Positions 1-7,087 of a stretch of DNA of 64,000 nucleotides are shown one piece after another. Origin of the DNA: Corynebacterium striatum ATCC 6940 (lineage in GTDB: Bacteria; Actinomycetota; Actinomycetes; Mycobacteriales; Mycobacteriaceae); assembly GCF_000159135.1 (NCBI RefSeq), contig NZ_GG667528.1:87358-151357 (forward strand), in the 5' to 3' direction. A program made the translations under genes and the position numbers. Below the pieces are notes generated by a model that saw nothing but the letters and a program-made list of their open reading frames with translations, was not told the DNA's origin and did not search any database. The first letter of the stretch is position 1. The number at the start of each line of letters is the position of its first letter.

Positions 1-776
1 CCGATGAGAGTGGAGTCGAGGTCGCGGAAGGAATTCACAGCAGTGTAGACACGGCTCCAGCCCTCCTTCGGGTCGGACCAGCCCACCCGCTGACAGATTC
101 CAGTCTTCCAGTCTTCCCCGTAGGGAACCTCGGGCCATGCCCGCAGGCCTAGCCGCTCGGGCTTTACCGCAGCCCAAATGTCGATGAACGGGTGGCCGGT
201 GACGAGTACGTGCTCTCCTACTGTCTGCGTTAGTCGAGTTTCTTTGGACCCCTCTACTAAGTGATCTGCCAGAACTCCGACCCTGCGACCAGGACCTGGC
301 TGGAATTCGGCGAGTCGCTCCTCGAGGTTGTCGAGGCCTTCGAGGTACTCGACAACAACGCCTTCTACTCGCAGGTCGTGACCCCAGACCTTCTCTACGA
401 TAGCTGCGTCGTGGATACCCTCGACCCAGATGCGCGAGGGCGCAGCAACCTTGGCCTCAACGTTGCTAACGCGGCGCGAGCCGGAGTTGGACTTTTGCGG
501 AGCCTGCTTTTCCACATAACGCGTCAGTGTGACAGGCTGGCCTTCGAGGAGAAAACCACCTTCGACCAAATTGAAGACACGCTCATTGCCTCGCCGATCC
601 TCGAGGCGGACCACGGGGCCATAGACGGTCTTGTCGACTCCCATCACCGCGCCAATAAAGTCGTCGCCGCGGACTTCCACGACGAGCCCCGGCTCGGCTG
701 GGACCTTGGGATACTCCTTCTTCTGTGTCCGTTTGTGACCTGCAAAAATGTCGCCGCCATATGGATCGATACTCAT
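1..776 (-). CDS. DUF3097 family protein, 3' end cut by window edge
   Basis: Reading the minus strand from an ATG at 776 gives an open frame that runs off the left edge (258 codons visible). It begins MSIDPYGGDIFAG and contains GVLADHLVEGSKE and VTGHPFIDIWAAVKP, features I recognise from the actinobacterial DUF3097 family, whose function is unknown. It is a soluble protein without signal peptide or membrane segment. No Shine-Dalgarno is present; a -10 box (TAGACT in minus orientation, 785-790) ends 8 nt before the ATG, so the mRNA is probably leaderless. The opposite strand is also open over much of this gene, but that frame makes no protein sense until the separate gene that starts at 810. 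Family assignment is fairly sure; function is not known. Confidence 0.85.
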   Translation of the reverse strand, partial: MSIDPYGGDIFAGHKRTQKKEYPKVPAEPGLVVEVRGDDFIGAVMGVDKTVYGPVVRLEDRRGNERVFNLVEGGFLLEGQPVTLTRYVEKQAPQKSNSGSRRVSNVEAKVAAPSRIWVEGIHDAAIVEKVWGHDLRVEGVVVEYLEGLDNLEERLAEFQPGPGRRVGVLADHLVEGSKETRLTQTVGEHVLVTGHPFIDIWAAVKPERLGLRAWPEVPYGEDWKTGICQRVGWSDPKEGWSRVYTAVNSFRDLDSTLI

Positions 777-784
777 GGGGAGAA

Positions 785-801
785 AGTCTATCCATTAAAC
801 T
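785..801. promoter_or_regulatory. Back-to-back divergent leaderless promoters
   Basis: Only 33 bp separate the ATG at 776 (minus) and the ATG at 810 (plus). Within them lie AGTCTA at 785-790 (TAGACT on the minus strand, 8 nt before that ATG) and TAAACT at 796-801 (8 nt before the plus ATG). Both fit the TANNNT -10 form used by corynebacterial housekeeping promoters and both predict transcription starting at or next to the start codon. Five bases separate the two boxes, so each polymerase would cover the other promoter. Confidence 0.5.
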
Positions 802-809
802 TTCTGGCC

Positions 810-1577
810 ATGGATATGCGCGCCGAGGTTTGGTCTCCTTTACAAAATACTGCCGTCTGGTTGGGAGCCTGGCTGTGGGGACATGAGTCGACAGATGATC
901 TTCTGGATGTGCTGCAAGAGCTCGGAGGGATGCAGGCGATGGAAAATGAGGAGCCCTTCATCGAGCTCCTTTCAACCTTGCGGACCGAAACTTCAGAACT
1001 CATCGCGGCACAACAGCGCGAGCCCGTCTTTAGACTCATCCTCTCGGGTCCTGGCGAGTCACCGGCATTGCCGCCGGGTTCGGTGTCGTGGAAGGCGGCG
1101 TCGGAAAGCGCTGAGGGCGCAATCGTGGTGCGCACCAATGATACAAGACGTCACTTAGTTCTCATCCCCCACTATGGCAACACCAGTACCAGCTGGAAGC
1201 TCTATGAAGAGACTCTTCCACTGCCCGCACCCTCGTGGTTAAGCCCCGGCGAGGCCGACGCATTGCTGAGCCAGGCGACCAACCAGGCCGCCACTCTCAT
1301 CGAGGCCGGCGGTTATTCCACAGATGCGCTACATAATCCGCGTCTTGCCGTGGGGTCCCTCAGTGACTTCTACGACACTCCTGGCTTGCCGGAATCGGTG
1401 CCACCGCGCGCTGCGAAATTGTTTGCCCGTGCGGATCGCGTCGGCGCAATCATCGAAACGGTGACCGAGCGAATGGCTGACCACAGCCTCGACCATCATC
1501 TTTTGGCACTGTGGCGACATATTAGGCAGGCTCGCATGGCGGGTGTGTCCTATGCGTTAACTGACTTTGCCCGCTGA
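810..1577 (+). CDS. Hypothetical protein, conserved next to hemH
   Basis: A 255-residue frame beginning MDMRAEVW. I do not recognise a named domain. It is acidic and soluble, with no signal peptide or hydrophobic segment; the sequence reads like a mixed alpha/beta protein with a helical C-terminus. The frame stays open upstream to 261, but that upstream part is antisense to the DUF3097 gene, and a -10 box (796-801) sits 8 nt ahead of the ATG at 810, which fixes the start as leaderless. ATG 816 is a possible alternative. It converges on hemH and its stop overlaps a hairpin. That it is a real gene is likely from position and codon use; its role is unknown. Confidence 0.75.
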   Translation: MDMRAEVWSPLQNTAVWLGAWLWGHESTDDLLDVLQELGGMQAMENEEPFIELLSTLRTETSELIAAQQREPVFRLILSGPGESPALPPGSVSWKAASESAEGAIVVRTNDTRRHLVLIPHYGNTSTSWKLYEETLPLPAPSWLSPGEADALLSQATNQAATLIEAGGYSTDALHNPRLAVGSLSDFYDTPGLPESVPPRAAKLFARADRVGAIIETVTERMADHSLDHHLLALWRHIRQARMAGVSYALTDFAR

Positions 1578-1600
1578 AACCGGAAGGCTTCAACGGGCAA
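1567..1600 (+). terminator. Hairpin overlapping the stop codon
   Basis: TTGCCCG (1567-1573) pairs with CGGGCAA (1594-1600), and TGAA/TTCA extends the stem inward. It overlaps the TGA of the upstream gene and lies between convergent genes. There is no real T-run, so termination is only suggested. Confidence 0.35.
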
Positions 1601-1618
1601 TGCTTCTAAGGGTGGATG

Positions 1619-2710
1619 CTACTTGGCAGCGGCTGTCGGCTTGCGAAGCGACCAAATGTCGCAGCAGCCTTCAGCGCAAGGTGCGCCGTTGACGGTGCAG
1701 CCCTGAACGGTGACATCGCCTAGGGACTCCCATGGCTTTTCTTGCTCCAGCTCCTCGATGAGATCGACAACCATCGACGAGAAGGCATCGGTGGGGCCCG
1801 CGGTGCGGGTGCGCTCCACGATTACTCCCATTTCGTCGGCAGCCTGCTGAAGCTCGGTGTCGAGGTCCCATACGACCTCCATGTGGTCGGAAATGAACCC
1901 AATTGGGCAGACGACCACTGCGTCGACGCCGTTCTTCTCATGGATTTCAGTGGTGTGATCGACAATGTCCGGCTCGAGCCAAGGGGTCTTCGGGCTGCCC
2001 GAACGAGACTGCCAAACTAGGTCATAATCGGTGATACCTGCGGCCTCGGCAACGAGACGCGAGGCCTCGGCGACCTGGCGGGAGTAGATGTTCTTGTCCC
2101 CTTCTCCACCACCGACATTGTCGTGCGCGGTGGGTACGGAGTGGGCAGTAAACAGCATGCGCGCTTGCGTACCCTCTGGGATCTTTGCATAGGCGTCCTT
2201 GACGGCCTGCGCCATTTCGCCGATGAACTTGGGGTGATCGAAGAATTGGCGGATCTTGGTGAACTCGATCTGCGGAAGGCCCTTCTCCTCGAGGTGTGCC
2301 CGCAGCTTGACGATGTCCTCGTCGTACTGGCGGCACGCGGAGTACCCGCCCCAAGCGGAGGTGGCGAGGACGGCTACGTTGCGGACGCCGTCTGCGGCCA
2401 TCTGCTCAACCGCTTCTTTTCCAAAGGGGTGCCAGTTACGGTTTCCGAAGTAGATCGGTAGATTATGTCCGCGTTTTTTGAGCTCCGTCTCGACATGATC
2501 GATGATCTCGCGATTGAGTTGATTCAGCGGACTTACTCCGCCGAAATGGAAATAGTGCTCGCCTACGACTTCTAGGCGCTCGCGTGGAATGCCCCGCCCG
2601 CGGGTGACATTCTCTAAAAACGGAACGACCTCCTCGTTTCCTTCCGGGCCACCGAAAGAAAGAACGAGGAGGGCGTCGAAGCTGCGGGCATGCTGTTGTG
2701 CGTCAGTCAT
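1619..2710 (-). CDS. hemH: Coproporphyrin ferrochelatase (CpfC/HemH)
   Basis: 363 residues, the usual size for bacterial ferrochelatase. It inserts Fe2+ into the porphyrin ring; in Actinobacteria the substrate is coproporphyrin III rather than protoporphyrin IX (family knowledge). Visible marks are the N-terminal [11 protein letters not shown], the FTAHSVP segment with the metal-site histidine, and [14 protein letters not shown] with the catalytic Glu. The C-terminus carries a cysteine cluster, [13 protein letters not shown], and there is a further Cys in [10 protein letters not shown]; together these match the four-Cys [2Fe-2S] site described for actinobacterial enzymes. It lies 30 bp downstream of ripC on the same strand. 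A -10-like box (2717-2722) ends 6 nt before the ATG, so a leaderless start is possible. Cytosolic or loosely membrane-associated. Confidence 0.95.
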   Translation of the reverse strand: MTDAQQHARSFDALLVLSFGGPEGNEEVVPFLENVTRGRGIPRERLEVVGEHYFHFGGVSPLNQLNREIIDHVETELKKRGHNLPIYFGNRNWHPFGKEAVEQMAADGVRNVAVLATSAWGGYSACRQYDEDIVKLRAHLEEKGLPQIEFTKIRQFFDHPKFIGEMAQAVKDAYAKIPEGTQARMLFTAHSVPTAHDNVGGGEGDKNIYSRQVAEASRLVAEAAGITDYDLVWQSRSGSPKTPWLEPDIVDHTTEIHEKNGVDAVVVCPIGFISDHMEVVWDLDTELQQAADEMGVIVERTRTAGPTDAFSSMVVDLIEELEQEKPWESLGDVTVQGCTVNGAPCAEGCCDIWSLRKPTAAAK

Positions 2711-2740
2711 ACCCCAACTTTACCAACCAAAGGCTGGGGC

Positions 2741-4630
2741 TTAGAGGAGGCGCACGACATTAGGGGCCATGCCGGATTGGCGCACAGGGGAAATCTGAAC
2801 GTTGGATCCAGACTGAGGGGCCTCAATCATGGTGCCGTCGCCAAGATAGATAGCTACGTGCTGGTTGCCGCCAGGTCCGTAGAAAATAAGGTCGCCGCGC
2901 TGCATTTGGCTAGCTGGGACCTGGGTGCCCTTCTGGTACTGGTATCCGGAGTAGTGCGGAAGCGAAATGCCCGCGCCGGCGAAGGCGTAGAGCGTCAGGC
3001 CAGAACAGTCGAAGCCGACCTTGTTGTAATCGCCGTAAGAGTCGGCAACACCGCCGTCGCGGATGCCCTTGGTCGGGCCATTCGCGTCACCGCCGCCCCA
3101 CGCATAAGGAACTCCGATCTGGGACTGGGCGCGAGCGATAACCGCTTCAATCTTTGAGTTACGGTCAGCATTGCCCAGAACGTTCGTCGCTTCCTCTGTG
3201 ACATCGTCAGTGGTTTTCAACCCACCCAGGACATCCGAGACGGCGCCCGTCAGGGAGTCGTCGGCGGTGTTCGTGTTGCCGGAGCCTTGCAGTGCGGCCA
3301 GCTGGGAAGAGCCCTGCGCGAAAGCGTCGAGCTCTTCCTGGGTTAAGCCAGTGTGGTTAGGCTGTGCGGCGCCAACAATGGCTGCCGCCGCACCAATAGC
3401 GGTGGCTGCAAGTTTCAGTGAGCCGGAATCCAAGGAAGAACCTTGCATGGAAATTCCGTCAGAAGAGAGCTTCTGCACGTTTGGATCAGAGGACAACTCT
3501 TGGGCCGCTTGAGCAGCCTTCCGAACGTCGCTCGCAGAAAGCTGGTTGCCGGACTTCTCAGCGTGGAACTCACGCTCTACCGTTTCCTCGGAAGTAAAAC
3601 CGCTGTTGTCATCCGATGCCCCTGCAGTTGGCTGCTCCTGGGATGCCGCCGTGGTGGCGGATTCGGTTGCAGACTGTGTGCCTGGCTGGGCAGCAGACTC
3701 GTTCGCCGACTCGGTGGCCGATTGTGCAGACTCCGGGGCCGCAGCCTGGGGGGTTGCTCCAGGAGTCTGGGGAGCGGTCTGAGAGTCGGTGGATTGCTCA
3801 CCAGTCGACTGGTTTGCAGCACCTTCGGTCAAGTTATTTGACTTGACGTTTTCTTCATTATTGGAATCGGGTTGTTCGCTTGAATCCAGCCCTTTGGCTT
3901 GATTTAGCGCCTTTTGAACCTTGGCGTGCTGCTGCATGAGCGATTCACGCTGGGACGAGAATTCTTCGACCTGGGAAGCGCTGTCTTCCAGAGTTCGACG
4001 TGCAGCTGCCTCGGCCTCAGTAGCGTGCTCTTCGCGTTGCTCGGCCAACTGCTGGGTTTTGCGAAGCTGCGATTCCTTGTTCGCCTTTTCCGTGCGCTCC
4101 CGCTCCAGCTGATCCAAGATTGCTTGCTGGTCCTTGGTTTGGGTCCGCAAGTAGGACTGACGCTCGAGCATGTCTCCGCGTGCGTCGTTGCCTGCTGCTG
4201 CAGATACTGCATCGGAGGTGTTGGCGCGGCGATAAGCGGTACGCGACAGTTCGTTGAGCTTGGCCTGGGCCCGTTCAACGTCGGACTGTGCGGTGTTGAG
4301 TTCGCCGCGTGCCGTGGTCGTGCTGCGGCGTGCTTGCTCGGCTTCGGTACGCGCATCCTGGAGATCAACGAGCGCGCGGTTGACGTCCTCGCGACGAAGG
4401 CCGATCTCGGCCTCAATTTTGGCAACCTGCTCCTCGATGGAAGCGATGGCGCCGGCGAGGTCCGCAATTGATGGGTTATCAGAGGACAGCAGGGACTGGA
4501 TGTCTACCGGTGCTGCTTCCTGAGCAACAGCGGGAGTCATGGTGGAAACGGTTGACAACGCCGCAGTAGTTGCGACGGTAGCTAGAAGCGTCTTCAGACG
4601 CCTAGAGCCAAACTTGAAGGTGGTGGCCAC
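2741..4630 (-). CDS. ripC: Secreted NlpC/P60 peptidoglycan endopeptidase, RipC-like
   Basis: 629 residues with a GTG start at 4630 behind a GGAGAT ribosome site. A signal peptide (residues 1-37, ending near AVA-QE) is followed by a long coiled coil (about 45-240) rich in E, Q, R and A, then a low-complexity Q/S/T/A linker (about 245-340), and a C-terminal NlpC/P60 domain (about 495-629). Catalytic residues can be placed as Cys542 in FDCSGL, His591 in NQHVAIY and Glu603 as the third polar residue. The layout and genome position match C. glutamicum Cg1735 (RipC) and Mtb RipA/RipB, which cut peptidoglycan cross-links at division; Cg1735 is controlled through FtsEX by its coiled coil (family knowledge). 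An unusually long gene-free region lies upstream. Confidence 0.92.
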   Translation of the reverse strand: MATTFKFGSRRLKTLLATVATTAALSTVSTMTPAVAQEAAPVDIQSLLSSDNPSIADLAGAIASIEEQVAKIEAEIGLRREDVNRALVDLQDARTEAEQARRSTTTARGELNTAQSDVERAQAKLNELSRTAYRRANTSDAVSAAAGNDARGDMLERQSYLRTQTKDQQAILDQLERERTEKANKESQLRKTQQLAEQREEHATEAEAAARRTLEDSASQVEEFSSQRESLMQQHAKVQKALNQAKGLDSSEQPDSNNEENVKSNNLTEGAANQSTGEQSTDSQTAPQTPGATPQAAAPESAQSATESANESAAQPGTQSATESATTAASQEQPTAGASDDNSGFTSEETVEREFHAEKSGNQLSASDVRKAAQAAQELSSDPNVQKLSSDGISMQGSSLDSGSLKLAATAIGAAAAIVGAAQPNHTGLTQEELDAFAQGSSQLAALQGSGNTNTADDSLTGAVSDVLGGLKTTDDVTEEATNVLGNADRNSKIEAVIARAQSQIGVPYAWGGGDANGPTKGIRDGGVADSYGDYNKVGFDCSGLTLYAFAGAGISLPHYSGYQYQKGTQVPASQMQRGDLIFYGPGGNQHVAIYLGDGTMIEAPQSGSNVQISPVRQSGMAPNVVRLL

Positions 4631-4703
4631 GAGAGGTATCTCCTAGACGCCCACGTAATCCTGGATTGTCGACTCGCATCTCACCTAGATATGCCCGTTC
4701 AGA

Positions 4704-4771
4704 ACCTATGCAGCTGCCAGCTGCTACCCGTTGAGGAGCAGGAACTTTGTTGCAATTGGCATAGGTATGCC
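4704..4771 (-). promoter_or_regulatory. Mutually exclusive hairpins in the ripC leader
   Basis: On the ripC-sense strand the segment GGCATACCTATGCC (4758-4771) can fold on itself. Its core ACCTATGC (4759-4766) can instead pair with GCATAGGT (4704-4711) closing a 47-nt loop. The two folds use the same bases and cannot coexist. The element ends about 75 nt before the ripC GTG. Two alternative stems in a leader are typical of cis-acting switches, but no known riboswitch consensus was recognised; I looked in particular for the c-di-AMP (ydaO) motif found before other actinobacterial wall hydrolases and did not find it. Confidence 0.4.
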
Positions 4772-5367
4772 CGGGACTAATGGGTCTCGAGGACGAACAT
4801 GTCGTGGTCTATGGACCCTTCTCCCCTGACTAATTCGCACAAAGTCAGGAAAATCGACGTCGTCAAGCGCAGCGCTCTCTACGCAACCGTCCAGGAGTAC
4901 CTGGCGCCGGATATAAAAGTAGAGGGTGCTGTCGAGCACATCAGCCATAAGTGAAAGTGCGTGAAGGAAGACTCTGCGCCGCGGTGCCGCGCGATGAGCT
5001 TCAAGGCGCCTGCCCTATTCGATAGTCCTCCCATTAGGTGGCCTATAGCTATGACAAACGCGGGACTGCATTACGCGTCATCCTCGCCGTCGAATCGTAT
5101 GAACCGCTCTAAAGTCCATGGCCTCCCGGACGCCGCGACACCGTGACACCTTGTGTCACTGAGAGGGCTGTCCGTCTTGCAGCCACGAACCTTGAACGGG
5201 CCGCACGAAGCGAACCCTAACGAGTGACTCGCTGTGGCTCAGTACTGCCGTCCCCTTAGCGAGAACCCGTCGATAGTCTCCTTCGACCGATGCCCGAAAA
5301 GCCGGCGACAGGGAAAGAGCGCGTTGCTAGTCCCCAATCGGAATGTGGGTGTCTTAATTTTGAAAAA

Positions 5368-5424
5368 TTCGAACACTGTAATCGGCTACGTGGGATTGAA
5401 CTTGTCGCTTCCGCTGTGTTCGAA
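5368..5424 (-). repeat. Long-loop 9-bp inverted repeat with T-run
   Basis: TTCGAACAC (5368-5376) and GTGTTCGAA (5416-5424) are perfect complements. Read on the minus strand, the second arm is followed directly by TTTTT (5363-5367), as in an intrinsic terminator, although the 39-nt loop is long. It could end a transcript starting near the GlxR-type box at about 5780. Confidence 0.35.
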
Positions 5425-5776
5425 AATCTGGCGACACGTCTGTATCGCTTTGTTCGAGTTGGCCTAAGCCAATGAATGCGATTGCCGAACAATCAAGAAG
5501 CTTCCATTGCGTCCTCCTGAACCAGGCGGCGATTCTCAATCCTTCTGCTTCCACTCGAGGCGTGCTTCCCCACATACCCGTGTGTCTACTCGATTGAGAG
5601 TCAAGGCTTGGCCCATGAACGTATGGAACAAGAATCAACCCGTGAGTCGATACTGGAACCATACGTCACCGACACACCCTGGCGCACACTTTGCTCAAAA
5701 TTCACATGCGTCCCGCTGGGCCACAGGGCGTTACACCGGCGGTCAACCTGCAACGATTTTGTTACATTCCCGTGAC

Positions 5777-5792
5777 TGTGATTTTGGTCACA
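5777..5792. promoter_or_regulatory. GlxR (cAMP-type) binding site
   Basis: TGTGATTTTGGTCACA matches the corynebacterial GlxR half-sites TGTGA-N6-TCACA with both halves perfect. On the minus strand it is followed within 10 nt by GTAACAAAAT. No start codon of a recognised gene lies within 1 kb on the ripC side (ripC start 4630); the Rv1476-like gene ends at 6233. In C. glutamicum GlxR controls several wall-hydrolase genes, so ripC is the likely target (inference). Confidence 0.6.
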
Positions 5793-6232
5793 TCTAAGGC
5801 TCGACTGGCCACTTAAGGCCCCTTCCGCACCCCTCCCCCACCTCCTGTCAAGTCAGGGTGGTTGACCAAACCCCTTCCCCACTGCCCTCTTTGCGGGCGC
5901 GGTGGTCGGCCTGATGGCCGATTTCGCAGACGTCTCCGGTGCCGTGAATCGCGGTTCGGAGTCCAAGTTGAGCCCCTCTTGGTAACAGGGCTATCGGGTT
6001 TCGGGCGTAGTTCGAGCGTTAAAAGTTGGGGATTTTTGGGGCCGTTTCCAAATATTTTCCCGGACTGGTTTCGGCGTGTGGATTGCTCGTCGGGATGATT
6101 GTGGGAGGCGTCGGCTGAGTCTCGTGAGGGGTGCTCGTAGGGCTGTCCGAATCGGGTTAGTGTTATATTTTTTCGAACAAAACTAAGCCGTTTTAAACAT
6201 CCTGCAGCGCCTCTTTCTGAGATGCCTCGCGG

Positions 6233-6706
6233 CTAATTTATTGCCGTCCGCGTAGCGCTCGCCGCGCGATAGGCGGACCATCCCGCGACGCCGGCGAGGG
6301 CTAAAGCGAGGGCTATGATCGCCATCCAGTGAACGGTGAAGTGATCGGTTCCGGAATAGAACTGCTCCAACACGGAGGTCTGATCGAGGCCCTTCGGTAT
6401 GGCTCGCTCGGCGGCTTCGATACTTGCCCGAGTTAGTGAATCGCTTACGGCCGAGATATGAGTCGGCGTCTGAACGATGACAGTATCGAGCCCAGTCGCC
6501 GACTGGAGATCTTGTGCAATGTCGCGTGCGTCAGCCGCGCTAGCCGAAAAACTGTCCACTACGGCGATGCCGTGATCTGGATGGAGGGATTTAATGATCT
6601 CTTCCTGGATTTCTAGATCATTGGCGATGCGGGGATTGCTAAACGCTACGCCGTCCTGACTGAGTTGGTCGGAAAGGTTTGCTAGGTCGACGTCTTCTGG
6701 GATCAT
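6233..6706 (-). CDS. Rv1476-family membrane protein
   Basis: 157 residues, ATG at 6706 behind a strong AGGGGAGGG site. The N-terminal 120 residues are soluble and acidic, with IAVVDSFSASAADARDIAQ and DTVIVQTPTHIS, followed by one hydrophobic helix (WMAIIALALALAGVAGWSAY) near the C-terminus and a short basic tail. Position between ripC and acn is the same as Rv1476 in M. tuberculosis and cg1736 in C. glutamicum. The soluble part recalls TPM-like domains of membrane-tethered proteins, but I would not give it a function. It diverges from acn and points toward ripC; whether it is co-transcribed with ripC is doubtful because of the 1.6 kb between them. Confidence 0.8.
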   Translation of the reverse strand: MIPEDVDLANLSDQLSQDGVAFSNPRIANDLEIQEEIIKSLHPDHGIAVVDSFSASAADARDIAQDLQSATGLDTVIVQTPTHISAVSDSLTRASIEAAERAIPKGLDQTSVLEQFYSGTDHFTVHWMAIIALALALAGVAGWSAYRAASATRTAIN

Positions 6707-6871
6707 TGCGATTGCCCTCCCCTATGTCGATCGTTTTCCTGAATTCTCCAGTGGGCCTGCTGTGAGCTACTTGGGTCTGCCGCCCACGGTGGCTTGATTG
6801 TTGTTACTGAAACTATCGCTCGGCGCCCAAATTTCGGTGGGTGACGCGCCGGTCCCCCTAAAATGATGAAA

Positions 6872-6887
6872 CAGAACGCTCGTACTG
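6872..6887. promoter_or_regulatory. AcnR operator
   Basis: CAGAACGCTCGTACTG is an exact match to the CAGNACNNNCGTACTG motif bound by AcnR in front of C. glutamicum acn. It touches the acn -10 box (6889-6894), so bound repressor would block polymerase. The divergent Rv1476-like gene starts 166 bp away. The remaining bases between 6707 and 7087 hold the acn leader and no coding sequence that I can see. Confidence 0.9.
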
Positions 6888-6888
6888 T

Positions 6889-6894
6889 TATAGT
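6889..6894 (+). promoter_or_regulatory. acn -10 promoter box
   Basis: TATAGT lies one base after the AcnR operator and about 190 nt before the acn start codon, giving a leader of roughly 185 nt. No convincing -35 box is seen, as is common for TANNNT promoters in this genus. Confidence 0.6.
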
Positions 6895-7050
6895 TAACAC
6901 GGTCGTCGGTTTGAACCATTAGACTGGTTTCTGAACCTTCGCGTTCTTCTCGCTTCTAGTGCCTGAAATTCAGCGCTTGTTTCGTTCCTTATATATAGAT
7001 GTATAGGGTGCGGGCTAAAGCGCTCCAGTTCGGGTAGGGCTAGAAGCAAG

Positions 7051-7063
7051 GAACAATTTGTTC
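7051..7063 (+). promoter_or_regulatory. Palindrome in the acn leader
   Basis: GAACAATTTGTTC is a perfect 13-bp palindrome lying 14 nt before the GGAG ribosome site of acn. It could be a protein operator or, as RNA, a small hairpin close to the ribosome site. No known corynebacterial consensus fits it that I can name. Confidence 0.3.
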
Positions 7064-7087
7064 TATCAACAAGGAATGGAGCTCCCT

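Larger units (their letters stand above)
4631..6232. other. 1.6 kb gene-free region upstream of ripC
   Basis: No open frame here shows codon bias or a recognisable domain; the longest are about 100 codons and look random. The region is rich in inverted repeats: 4704-4711/4759-4766, GTGACA/TGTCAC at 5143-5159, TTCGAACAC/GTGTTCGAA at 5368-5376/5416-5424, and ACGTATGG/CCATACGT at 5619-5626/5659-5666. A GlxR-type box lies at 5777-5792. Because the only same-strand gene downstream is ripC, the region is either a very long regulatory leader, one or more unannotated RNAs, or degraded DNA. Near 5862-6000 one frame resembles the zinc-ribbon start of a transposase. Confidence 0.6.

Noticed and set aside
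261-809. Upstream extension of the plus-strand gene at 810
   Set aside because: It is fully antisense to the DUF3097 gene, whose translation makes clear family sense, and a -10 box precedes 810.
4631-4960. c-di-AMP (ydaO-type) riboswitch before ripC
   Set aside because: Searched because such switches precede actinobacterial wall hydrolases; the conserved core motifs are not present.
5354-5662. 102-codon minus-strand frame in the ripC upstream region
   Set aside because: No ribosome site, no codon bias, no recognisable domain; several hairpins cross it.
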